The notes under the pieces: generated by a model | What the model was told of the DNA's origin: nothing | Databases searched by the model: none | The model's input: only the letters and a program-made list of their open reading frames with translations | In this document: positions 37,273 through 48,029 of the stretch, one piece after another | How the letters are laid out: every line of letters begins with the position of its first letter | Numbering within the stretch: position 1 is the first letter of the stretch | NCBI GenBank assembly: GCA_029891345.1 | Contig: CM057002.1 | Span: 67,908,590-67,972,589, forward strand | DNA length: 64,000 bases | Reading direction: 5' to 3' | From: Dryococelus australis | Taxonomy: Eukaryota > Arthropoda > Insecta > Phasmatodea > Phasmatidae | Program-made: the position numbers and the translations under genes

Positions 37273-37550
37273 ATTGGACACAAATGTGTGAATGAAACTG
37301 TAATCAATAGTGTTTTTTTCATATTTGTTTGAAAACATAATGCACATTTGCAGTTGTATATCTAAGTCTTTAATAAATTGACATTCTCTCTGCGCAACAA
37401 TACAAAGGAAAATGTAGTAAATAAAGCAGTAAGGAATTTTAACAATGTTCAAGGCTAACAATTTTGGCATTAGATAAGAATTCCGTATTTGCTGAAAAGT
37501 TTTGCAGTAATGTCAACTTCTATTTGGTTTTATATACCCCTACGAAAATT

Positions 37551-37552
<2 letters not shown>

Positions 37553-37605
<53 letters not shown>
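37553..37605. repeat. (TA)n microsatellite
   Basis: About 50 bp of TA. Confidence 0.97.
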
Positions 37606-37608
<3 letters not shown>

Positions 37609-37712
37609 CTAATGAATAGTACACAGGTACAAAACTGTATTAAGACAATTAAATTGTTTTTAATTCTAATATATTATTTTACTATAGTTTAGGCATTCAT
37701 GATAAAATACAA

Positions 37713-38132
37713 GTGATGTTAGCTGTTAAAATAACCAATTTGAAAGTTAATATCAGTCACGAATTTGACGCGTGCTGCGTCCCCCTCGCCCTAGATTGTT
37801 TGCCCGCCGAGCACCATTTCACGGCGCAGCAGGTATCTACACTCCGCCACAAGTGGTGCAGCGTGAGAGTGATGCATACTGTAGAGCTGAATAGTGTAAC
37901 ACAGTGCGACTTATTATTATCATATGCTATTTTCATGTCGAAGTGTTTATTCATCAAATGTTATGTGCTTACATCTCACGTGTTTCACCCCCACACCTCA
38001 TCTGACCCTTTACACAAGGGTTTTATTTTATGTCCTTTCAATGGAAAGTATTTATTGGCATGTTGTTTTTGCAAGTGTTTGGTGTTAGAATTAATTTTGG
38101 ATGAGAGAGTGCAGAAAGTAGTTCCGGCATGA
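37713..38132 (+). CDS. Hypothetical ORF, 139 aa, doubtful
   Basis: Clean frame with many Cys and His residues but no recognisable spacing. A 66-codon antisense frame overlaps. The sequence after it (38150-38520) is GC-richer, with TATAAG-like and CACGTG words, so this may be part of an LTR or promoter region rather than a gene. Confidence 0.15.
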   Translation: MMLAVKITNLKVNISHEFDACCVPLALDCLPAEHHFTAQQVSTLRHKWCSVRVMHTVELNSVTQCDLLLSYAIFMSKCLFIKCYVLTSHVFHPHTSSDPLHKGFILCPFNGKYLLACCFCKCLVLELILDERVQKVVPA

Positions 38133-38774
38133 CGCGTTAATCCGCCAAGGGAGGTTCCTGCGTCACAGTGGAGCAGTGCCCCTTACTCCGGTGGCCAGTA
38201 CTGTTCGCGCCACTCATTTAGTTTGCAATAGTTTTTCATTAAATTACTGGAACCTTTTATTCATTAGCCACCGGAGACGCTTGCCCTCCTTCCCCGGAAC
38301 TTGAACCGTCCGGTGAATCTTAATTTCACAGTGAATCGTAACTATAGACCCTTTTTATCGCACTGCCTATGTCGGCGGGCCAAACCCGACAAATGTGTGT
38401 AAAGTGTTCACCGTCGAGTGATGTATAAGTAATCAAGGCAAGTAAAGCGATGTTCATGGGATATCACGTGTTTTTATTTCGCCAGGTCTTCGGGTACTTG
38501 GAGAATGGCTCCCTAAGAATCCCGCCAAAAGTGTTATCAATCTTGTTGAATGTCTTGTGTATTGTAATTATTCAACCTCAACATGTGTTAAACTCAATCA
38601 GTTCATTTAAGGCATTTAGGTCAGCCTAGAATAGGCATGCAATTTAGGAAACACAGTAGATAATATTTAATATATAATATGAGGGGTACAGCAAAGTAGT
38701 ACGGCCAATGGGGTGCAAGGTGACTTTGACCTTTGATTTCGTGACCTAATTATGGAAGTTATTGACGTACTTTC

Positions 38775-38872
38775 CTACTTTTTAATGCATTTTGACCTAC
38801 TTTTTAATGCACTTTTGATATCATGATTACTTTTGAATGCACGTTTTACCTACTGACCTACTTTTGGATGCA
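38775..38872 (+). repeat. Short tandem repeat, CTACTTTTxAATGCA unit
   Basis: About four diverged copies of a 22-30 bp unit with CTACTTTTTAATGCA / TACTTTTGAATGCAC / CTACTTTTGGATGCAC. It leads into the B-box-like array. Confidence 0.75.
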
Positions 38873-39017
38873 CTTGTGCCATACATTCTATTTGTAGCAC
38901 AAGCATGACCTACAGTCCATTTTTGTACATTTGTTGTCCTAGATTCCAAATTTTTGCACATGCACTTCTGGTTGCACTTCCGGTGAAACACAATTCTGCT
39001 TACAACATTTCCGGTAC

Positions 39018-40206
39018 GGTGTTCAATCCCCGACAAATGCAATTTTGATAATTAATATTTTCAGCACATGCACTTCTGGTGCAATGCATTTACGATACAA
39101 GGGTTCAATTTCCGGTACGGTGTTTAGTCCACGACAAGAGCAATTATTTATTTTTTGCACATGCACTACATGCACTACTGGTTCGATGCTCGGTGAGCGT
39201 AATTAGTGATTTTTGACTTAGAAATTTTTGGTTTGCCGGGTTCGATTCCTAAACAGGGGTAATTTGGGAAATTAGTGATTTTTGGAAAATTTTGAAAGTT
39301 CTTGTACTTGGGGCTACCGGGTTCGATTCCAGGGCAATGCGTTTCCCCCGGCAGAGCACTTAAGTTAATTTTGGATTTTTTTTGGGAATACCGGGTTCGA
39401 TTCCTGGCAACGACATTAATTTTATTTTTGAACTTGGGAAAATTTTGAAATCTTTTGGACTTGGGAAATGTAAAGTTGGATTTCTGGGCAAGGCACTTAA
39501 TATATTCTGGAAATATTTGGGGAAACCAGGCGGGGGTAGTTTTCTGGAGATTTTAATATATTTTTTTTAATACTGGGTTCGATTCCCGGGTTGACCATTT
39601 CCAGGAAATGCATTGAATTGCACAATCACAAGTGAGACGGGACATGTAATTACTTACACCTGCACCTCCGTATATGTAACCTCCTCGATGGCCCTCTCTC
39701 GACTGACATGATGCATTCGCTCGTATCACTATATCGACTGCTGGTCAAGCAGGGCGGGAAGGGGGAAATGCATTAATATTACGCAATCGAATAACCGTGT
39801 AATGAATGTACGTTATAGCATTATCATGTGATTAGCAATTGGTACAAGCATAAATACTGACTTCGATTCCCACTGAGTCCAATTTGGGAAATTTTTGGAC
39901 CTGGGGAATTCTGAGTTCGATTCCTGGACAGAGCACTTAGTTTATTTTTAGTAATTGGAGTCAGTAAAATTTATTTTGTACATGGAGTTTCTGGTTCTAT
40001 TCCCAGACAGGAGTAATTCACGAAATTTTAATTTAGATTTGATTTTGGAAAATTTTTAGTTGAATTCCCAGGCAATGAATTTAATTATTTATTATTATTT
40101 ATTTTTTTTAATTTTTGGGAATACCGAGTTCGATTCTAGGGCTGAATAATTTCGGAAAAGTTTTTAATATTGTGTTTATTTTGGAAATACCGAGTTTGAT
40201 TCCTGG
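39018..40206 (+). repeat. Satellite-like array with repeated B-box-like GGTTCGATTCC
   Basis: GGTTCGATTCC is exact at 39239, 39320, 39394 and 39576. Near matches lie at 39180, 39860, 39914, 39993, 40058, 40127 and 40193, with weaker ones at 39021, 39102 and 39122. Copies are 60-100 bp apart in an AT-rich unit containing TTTTGGAAAATTTTTG and GGGAATACCG. A larger duplication is shown by TTTCCAxGAAATGCATxGAATTGCA at 39598 and 40214. No A-box partner is seen, so these are not tRNA genes. Confidence 0.85.
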
Positions 40207-40257
40207 ACTGATCATTTCCATGAAATGCATCGAATTGCATAATAATACATCTACTGC

Positions 40258-40584
40258 ATGTGCACAGCTAAGGGTGAGTGGAGGATGAATTGCGTTTACT
40301 TACGCGATCACGCATATGGACTCGTCGGAGAGAAAGTGAGTTGTTGTGCAGCAACCACATGTGTTGGATGTCCAGATAGCTGGCAGATGCATCACAACCG
40401 AGGACGCTTGGAAGGGGAAAAATGCACGTTCACGTACCACCGATCCCCTGCCACGTCAACACCCTGGGGCCTTGCCAGAGATCTCGGTTGGCGAGTGTCG
40501 TGGCTCGGAGACTTGCCGTACTGGATAGCTCCGACGACCGATGTTTGGACTGCACGAAAAACTGTACTACGTCTCAAGAGTTAA
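40258..40584 (+). CDS. Hypothetical ORF, 108 aa, doubtful
   Basis: Open frame with two other frames overlapping on both strands, in a locally GC-richer patch. No domain recognised. Confidence 0.12.
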   Translation: MCTAKGEWRMNCVYLRDHAYGLVGEKVSCCAATTCVGCPDSWQMHHNRGRLEGEKCTFTYHRSPATSTPWGLARDLGWRVSWLGDLPYWIAPTTDVWTARKTVLRLKS

Positions 40585-40759
40585 CTTGCTCAGTGTGAGA
40601 ATTACTGTGGACAACTCTACTGAAATGGATTTTAATATTTTGACGATTGGAGTCGACTCGCTTGAAACTGCCACTGCTGCCGCTCCTGCGCATCCTACCG
40701 ACGCGATAGGCCACTGGCCTAAACTGTTACTGCATTCGACTCATTAACCTGAGGGCTCT

Positions 40760-41690
40760 AACAACCAGCAGGTGTATCGATACAGAGTTAGATTCCCGAT
40801 CATATTACACCTCAGCACAGGGTGTAAAGTAATGGAATAATCACAATTTAAGTTTATTTTATACTTGGGCTTGTATGACAGGAACAGATTTTAAATATCC
40901 AGATTGTAGAATTTTGAGTTTAAAAAAAACCCACTGCCCTGAGATCACATACGAGACAAAGCTGTTGCCGTACAATCATAGCTGAGCACTTGAGGGATAC
41001 GATAACATTTTGACGTTGGAGACAAATAAATTTAAAATGGATAAAAAGTGTTTCCACTGAAGTTTCAGCTGAAACTCAGAATACTATTAATCATTCATTA
41101 TTTTGCTAAAGCTATTGTCAAAAGATTTGTATATAACTACTTGGCACTTCCTACAGGCTTTGTTTACATTTCAGTATATGTTAAATAACTTACTTTGAAT
41201 ACATAAAATAATCCCATGTTCAGTCCTCCATAACTGGCTGAAATGTTGCTCTAATAAACAAGGTAATTAAGTGCCATACTCTCATTCCACTTAAAAGATT
41301 CGGGAGTAGGATGTTAATGGAATATAACAAATTGTTTATTAGCACAGCCTCCAATATCATGTCCTTGCAGACATTCAAACTGGCATTATGGCATGACAAC
41401 GTTTGTGTAGCTTATTTACTGTTGGTCGAAGGCATGCCAGACAACATGAGGCATTACTCTGTTGTTTGACGACACAGGAACCTGTACATGTTGTGGAAAG
41501 GTGATACAAGGTTTTCACTACAAATAAAAGTATGAGACTATTGATTGAAAAAATTGGTTTTATTCAGAGATACAAACATTAACAATTGCTGTAGATGGAA
41601 CAGCAAAGCTAGATGTTTATGGGTTACATCATAAAAACAATGGCCCCTTCCTTGGTGTAAAAAACTTTCTACCAGTAATAAGCAACTCCA
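40760..41690. other. No gene recognised
   Basis: AT-rich non-coding sequence without repeats that I can see. Confidence 0.45.
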
Positions 41691-41694
41691 GTTT

Positions 41695-41840
<146 letters not shown>

Positions 41841-41849
41841 CTACAGTTC

Positions 41850-44000
41850 TATTTTCAGCACTCATAAAATTACACTTTCCCACACCTGAACATGATAGAA
41901 ATGTGCATAAATAAAAATTACTCAGTAGTGTAACACTTATTTACCAAATGTTTCCAGTTAACATTATTTTGTGATGTCATTGATGTTCAGTTAATCAGTT
42001 TAATGGACTGTACATAATCGTATGTTAATATCGAAATTAAATCCAGTGATAGTGCGTATTAGCGTGGAAATTGCAAATCTTGTATACTATCTGTACATAC
42101 CCATGCCAAATGCAAAAGATCTGCTCAAACTAAACCTCACTTCTCGATAGGTGAATCGCAGGGGCTGGATGTGCCGATGGCGCAAACGCACGCTGGAATA
42201 AGGGCGATAAAGACTCTTAGAATTATTGAATTGCCTTTGTGTATTCCTGTTTCTCCCCACATGTATTTTGTGTGTTTCAACCCACAATTTCCTTGATCTT
42301 CACAGCGCTCCCCACTATCACATTTTATAATATGTACACATAATATTGTGATACCCCCATTGAAATTCATATTCAGGATGATCAGTACTGTTAGTATAGT
42401 CCATTCACTGTTACTTCCAACTTTTCTGAAGCCATGTTAAAGGTTACTTTCGAGATATTCCTCCACTTCACGTAAACAAAGCTTTACTGAGTTTAGAAAA
42501 TGACATGAAAGCGACAGAGCACAACAATTGTGCGTAATCAGTGTAATAATATTTTGCTTAATAACTATTTATTACAGGGCATTGCAAACACACCTGTTTT
42601 CTCGCTATCTTATTAATACACATTAATTATAAATATATGTAATTAAAAAGTTTGATCTAACAAGAAATAAGGTATTTTGATGTTAAAACGAGTATATGGT
42701 ATATGAGATATATGGTATAGCCTATTTAGGAGATAACCAAACACTTAATATATTTTTCAAAGGTTTGATTAAAAAGAAAATTGTGGAAACAACGAATAGA
42801 CTATTTATACTGATTTCGAAGATTTCTTTCCTGTTTTCCGGAAAAGCAAAATATTTAACGATTACTGCAGTATTTCTTGAAACTGGGTAAATATAATCTT
42901 AAAAATGAATGTTTAATGAACTGAACCATCACTGACATCACAACATACCACACAAGAATTTTTGAGCAAAATAACCTGTTTTGAAAATACTTATATCATT
43001 TCCATGAAATATAATTTTTTTTTTGCAAATGTAGCAAAGGTTATTGTGCTATATCTGCGCGTATGGTATAGTATTTATGTGCTTAGGGTGCTGTTGCGAA
43101 CTGGATCAATCCAAGGAATGACAAATGATAAATCGAATAATTTACCTATGCTTAAGTAGATTTGGTAGACAATATACATGTGTGATCACCTCCCTCGAAT
43201 TGGTACACAGTCATCTGGGGTTCTTTTTGCGGGTCAAGTGTACTATTAGATTCCGAATAATTGTTTATAAGTGTGACGAAGTTAATGACGTCAGGACGTT
43301 GGCTGTGTAGTTAGAAGAGGTTGGTAGTAATTGCAAGGAATAAAGAAGTAAGTTAGAATAACGGAGAAATTTAGTTTTCGTAAGTTGTTCGTCGGAATGT
43401 TTATGCGCATCGTAGAAAAAAAAGTTATGGTTTATGGTTTTTCTTGTGTGGCCGTACAGTTAAAAAAGTTAGTAGTTTACATGTTCAGAATCTTCAGAGG
43501 GAACTTTATTACGCGACATTGTTTCATAAAATTGAAACGTAACGTATACAGCGATAAAGTAGTATGATTTATATAAAGTGAAGTGGTATAGGATAGTGTA
43601 CGGAGTTAATAAAAAAATATGTTGTGAATAATAATGTTGTGTACAATGGACAATTATATACGTGCCGTATTGCAAATGATGTGAGTTTCGTGGAATAATA
43701 AGGAATAGTGTGGTATTACATGTTGGCAGAAAATGGATATTTTGTGTACGGGTAAGTGGTAAAATTTTAAATTACTTACGTGTGTATCTGGTGTAATTAA
43801 CAGTGTTGTAGGTAGGTAATGTTAGGTTAGGATTCTGTAGCAGGTACGTAGTCTTTACAATTTTAAATTAATAGTTGGATATGTTTGATGTTTGTAGTGA
43901 CATGTAGAATAAGCGAATCGTATAATATAGCAGAAATTGTAATTAAACAAGAGAATGCGATTGTGTGTGGAAATAATCCTTTTCAAGTTGTCAAAATATC
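41850..44000. other. No gene recognised
   Basis: Only short frames without motifs. A TAATGTTAGGTTAGG word at 43817 is not an array. Confidence 0.45.
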
Positions 44001-44005
44001 AAACC

Positions 44006-44402
44006 ATTACAGTGATTCATCCACACGCAGCCCGTGACAAACAAGGCGTGGCTGAACAACCAAAAATTATGAATCGTTGTTTATAGATACGTTAGTTTAG
44101 GCGCCGAGTTAGTTATTTATTGACGGTTTGTTGGAAATATGCATCCATTACAATGATTCGCCCGAACATGAGCCGTGATATACAATGTGTGGCTGAAGAA
44201 CCGAAAAACTGTGACTCATCATTTACAGATATACATCAGTTTTGTCGTCAAATTAATAAGTAATTGAATACATTTGTTCTAAATGTACACCGAATACAGT
44301 GATACTCCTACACACGACCCGTGATAAACAAGGTGTGGCTGAAATACCGAAAATGGTGAATCGTCGTTTACAAATCAGATACGTTAGTTTTGGCGGCCAA
44401 AT
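44006..44402 (+). repeat. Three tandem copies of a ~143-bp repeat
   Basis: Copies begin at 44006, 44147 and 44293 (spacing 141 and 146). Each has A(T/A)TACA(G/A)TGAT, then a CCGTGA block, GTGGCTGAA, a CCxAAAA block, and TTTA(C/T)A(G/A)AT with GTTAGTTT at the end. Similarity is clear but diverged. Confidence 0.85.
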
Positions 44403-44456
44403 AGTAGGCCTAAATTATTGAATTTTATCCCTACGTGGGCGGGTTGGGCTTAAGTG

Positions 44457-44490
44457 AACTACCCGATTCCATACATGGAATCGGGTAGTT
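44457..44490. repeat. Perfect 34-bp palindrome
   Basis: Arms AACTACCCGATTCCAT and ATGGAATCGGGTAGTT are separated by only AC. It can extrude as a cruciform or fold as a near-loopless hairpin. It lies 55 bp after the third tandem repeat. Confidence 0.97.
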
Positions 44491-45059
44491 GCTGCTGGAA
44501 GCTGGTAACCTACCGCGACGAGAATATAGATAATCCAACAGGACTGTTTTACATGCGCGCACAACAACTGGGGCCCATGGAGTGACGGACTCATCCACGC
44601 AGGTACGTTACTATTCAGTCTCCAATATTGATTACACTGATGTCGAAAGATGGGAGGACACGTGGTATCCGCTGCCTCTCGATGCTGTTATCTCCCTCCC
44701 TTCAGTCCTGACGGGGATGAGATTCGCCACTGTTTAAATAACTTCGAAACAAAGTTACTCGCATTGCGTAACGATGTTGCCGATGTGCACATAGAACTGA
44801 CTAACTGTGTACGCGTTCTCACTATGCGGAATGTAACATGGAATGACTTGTGAAACATTTTCTACCTGCCTATCGTCAGCAGCTCAATCTAGAGATTATA
44901 TGGATGTAGCACAAATGCGATTTTAAAGATACATTTGGTGTATTTTTGTATGTAGTATTCGATTTCAATAAAACATGTAATTTAACTTCTTAATGTGTGT
45001 ATGTTAGTGATTTATTGTATCTCCTTGTAAGGAATGTACGTAAGTTTAAAAGAAAATAA

Positions 45060-45245
45060 GTTTATTGCGCTTGCTTCCCCTTGGAGAACAGACAAGAATG
45101 TACAACAGTTTTTTAAAAAGTGGATATTGTATTTCCCATTCCCTTAGAGAAGGGGCAAGAACTTGTAATAATTTATGAAATATATATTTATTTATTTCGC
45201 TTGCTTCTACCCTGGAGAAGGGACAAGTACGTGCAATATATATTT
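45060..45245 (+). repeat. Diverged ~68-bp tandem repeat, three copies
   Basis: A GAGAA(G/C)xGxCAAGxAC block recurs near 45081, 45149 and 45215. The first and third copies are preceded by CGCTTGCTTC. Confidence 0.7.
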
Positions 45246-45299
45246 TATAACAGTTCCTACAAGTACCTACAATATTAACCAAACTTAAATTTGGCGCAC

Positions 45300-46900
45300 A
45301 TTTTTTTTAGCTTTTTGCTATTAAAAAAAGTAATTTAAAGAAGTTAGTCACTTTTTAAAAAATGTGCACTGCACGATGGAACTGCTACTGACCTACATTA
45401 AAATGATGGTGCTGGTACATTGGATGAAACAGGATCAAAACGTCGTAAGAATGTGGTTAGAGTTATGCCACACGTTCGGGCAAGCCATTTTGACGTGGTG
45501 TCATGGTGTGATGATCGCTGAGAGGAGGTTTTGAGGTGCGGTAAAAGTTTGGGTTAGAAAAATTGTGGAAAATTGGTATTACTCGGTAGGGCGCCAGATA
45601 TCGACAGCATGATATCAATAAAGCTGCAGTAGAGCTGACTCTTGGAGAGCAAAGGATCGCTGGCCGACAACGTCCAGCATGCTGTAGTACTCCTGTTGAT
45701 AATTTATTGTAAGATAATTATCATGTTTACTAAATGGTGGCCTGTTTCATGCTGGCACACACAACTCAATTTAACGGAGAAATTATGCAAAAACATGCTG
45801 AACTTGTAGAATCACACAGAAACACTTGAAAAGGCATATTACACTTTTGGCGAGAAAAGGGGGACCCGCAACCTTAAGCGCCTGGAGACAAGACAGAAAT
45901 AAAACACGCGAACTCACTTCAACGTAGATTTACTTATCATAAACATACACACTCTTCTAGGGAGTTAACTTACATAGCTGCCGCACTTGGCATGTTGGCA
46001 AGACTAAGCTTAAAAATGGCGCGAAGCAGTAAAAACTGGTTATGTTAAAATTACACTTCCCCCAGGCAATGCCAGCACTGGGGAATCGAGGGGCGGTGTA
46101 TCTGGGGATCTGAACGCAACGAGGTTCCGACAAAATTAAGACTATTGAAAAACTAAATGATCGATGAAAAAGTTACTGGTCGCCTGGATCGCGGCGACGT
46201 GGACACGACACACACAACTGACCCCTCTTGATACCTTGCGTCTACTGTCTGCTACGACATGGAGCGCTGCCCAGCTTGGTAGGCAGGTGCGTCACGGGGA
46301 ACTATTTCCTGACCCACTTTGCCTGTAAATCATATTAAAATATTAAAAACAACACTACTTGTATTTTAACAGATACATAAAAAATTAATTATTATTCCCA
46401 ATAATACCATACAAGTAATTTTGAGAGCGCGTCGTTTTGCCTAAAGTCACTTAGCCTAAAGTAGTTTTGCCTAAAACTCCGACAGAGTTTCTAATTGGAA
46501 AAGTTAGAGAAATTAACATGTAAAACATTTTATAGTATGTGCTGACCCTATTAAAAGGTTTTGGAACTAATCGCGAGACCATGTATATAGTGCTATTATC
46601 TGCCGTAAGGGTGCAGGACGTGTTCAGTATTGCCTGAAACTTTCAAAGAGGAAACGTAGTTAATTTTAGAGAAAACAGTTGGCGTATGCGTCGCAATTAT
46701 AGCCTATAGTAGTATTTACCATATGATGTATACTTCTGTAATATTGTGTTATTGTGCTATTAAAGCTTTATTTTGCTGCACATTATTTAGACTTTTTCTT
46801 ATGTAATTGTGTTGTCAACAGAATACGCTACTAATTGACAAGGTATTAGCTGCTCGAAACCTCCTTTGATGGAACCAATATTCATAATATCCCACAATTT
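45300..46900. other. No gene recognised
   Basis: Non-coding. GCCTAAAGT-type words repeat three times at 46439-46470. A GC-richer patch at 45840-46320 has no open frame with motifs. Confidence 0.45.
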
Positions 46901-46994
46901 AATTTCGAAGGTTTTAAAATATATTTTTAATGTTCTGCATTGGTATTGTAAGGCTGACAATGTTACTTTTTTGTTGCTTTTATTTGGTATTTCA

Positions 46995-47208
46995 TGCTAG
47001 AAGAATCCTGAAGAGCACTCCCATCGTTATTACCGAATTTCTGACGGCGAATAGACAGCGCGTCTTGAAATCCGCAAAAGAAAATTTTGGTCCACGCATC
47101 TGTTGGACACAAGATGGGAGAATTAGTTTTCTGATGCGAACCACCGTATCAAGTTATCCACTATGCGTGAATTTGTTAACATTCAGTAAATCCACCTACC
47201 ACTGTTAG
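46995..47208 (+). pseudogene. Retroelement ORF1-type FP25K-like domain fragment
   Basis: The frame reads I-V-I-T-E-F-L-T-A-N-R-Q-R-V-L then A-K-E-N-F-G and C-W-T-Q-D-G-R-I-S-F. The order I-T-E-x-L-T ... L-x-x-A-K/R-x-x-F-G ... W-T-x-(D/N)-G-x-I is the C-terminal domain found in FP25K-like and LINE ORF1 proteins of arthropods, which bind nucleic acid. Only this domain is present. Confidence 0.55.
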
Positions 47209-47394
47209 CTATGTGTTAGAATTCCACTGTGTTTAATTATGTGCGCAAGCTTGTGTGCATGTGTATGTGCGTGTGTTTGTGTTCTCAAGTCTTTGTATGT
47301 GCATCACTGCAGTCGCCCTGTGTCACTATTATATCGAATACAGTGGCATGTTTTTCTTTCTTAGTTATAATAATTTGTAAACTTTTTGAAACCA

Positions 47395-48016
47395 TGATCG
47401 ACGAGAGTACAGAAGAGTCGGTTACACTGGGCCCCTCTACAAAGTTTTTTTCCGACAATCGTGCGCTCTATGTGACCAGTGAAAACTGCCCTTTCAGCTG
47501 CTCGTCTCCGCGTGCCCTTTCTCCAGTCAAAAGCCGGTGCGACTCGCCGGCCACACTTCCCTTCCCGCTGCTAACGGTACTTCCTCCGGACCTCCCGCTA
47601 AAAGTCGATGGTAAAAGTAATGGCGAAGGTGAAATTGTGGCCACGCCTGACCCAGCAACAACCAGTGCTATACTCTCTCAGATGCTACTCGCGTTCCTAG
47701 AGCTTTCCACGCGGCACGTGTCGACAGCCAGTCACTACTCGGCCACGTAGAAGAGTTTAAAGCAACTTTTAGTCCCCCTATGATTTCATGCAATATTAGT
47801 GCTGGAAACGTGCCATAAATAGTCTCCCATCTTTGCTTGTCGACTTGCCGGATGATAATTTATAAAGAGTTGATCGACAAGCTGAACAAGGCGGAGGCGT
47901 GGGAGTTACGTAAAACATTTTACAGCATGTGTTGATGATGCCGGGGGATGTCAACCTAAGGTCTTTTCTACAATGTCACGGATTTGGACACGTATCACGG
48001 AAGCGGTGCACGTAAC
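47395..48016 (+). pseudogene. Retroelement gag-like ORF1 remnant with a CCHC knuckle
   Basis: An ATG in ACC context at 47395 opens a 118-codon Ser/Pro-rich frame that stops at 47749. Beyond it other frames read E-L-I-D-K-L-N-K-A-E-A-W-E-L-R and then C-H-G-F-G-H-V-S-R-K-R-C near 47970-48010. That last pattern is the second half of a CCHC zinc knuckle as in gag and LINE ORF1 proteins. Several frameshifts separate the parts, so the joined assignment is inferred. Confidence 0.35.
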
Positions 48017-48029
48017 ACTCTCCGTTTCA

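Noticed and set aside
39018-40206. tRNA genes, because of the GGTTCGATTCC motifs
   Set aside because: No acceptor stem, D-arm or A-box at the required distance for any copy.
43817-43835. TTAGGTTAGG, the insect telomere unit
   Set aside because: Only two units, so not an array; short TTAGG words are common in insect DNA.
44006-44402. CRISPR-like array
   Set aside because: Units are ~143 bp, diverged throughout, with no unique spacers, and the genome is eukaryotic.
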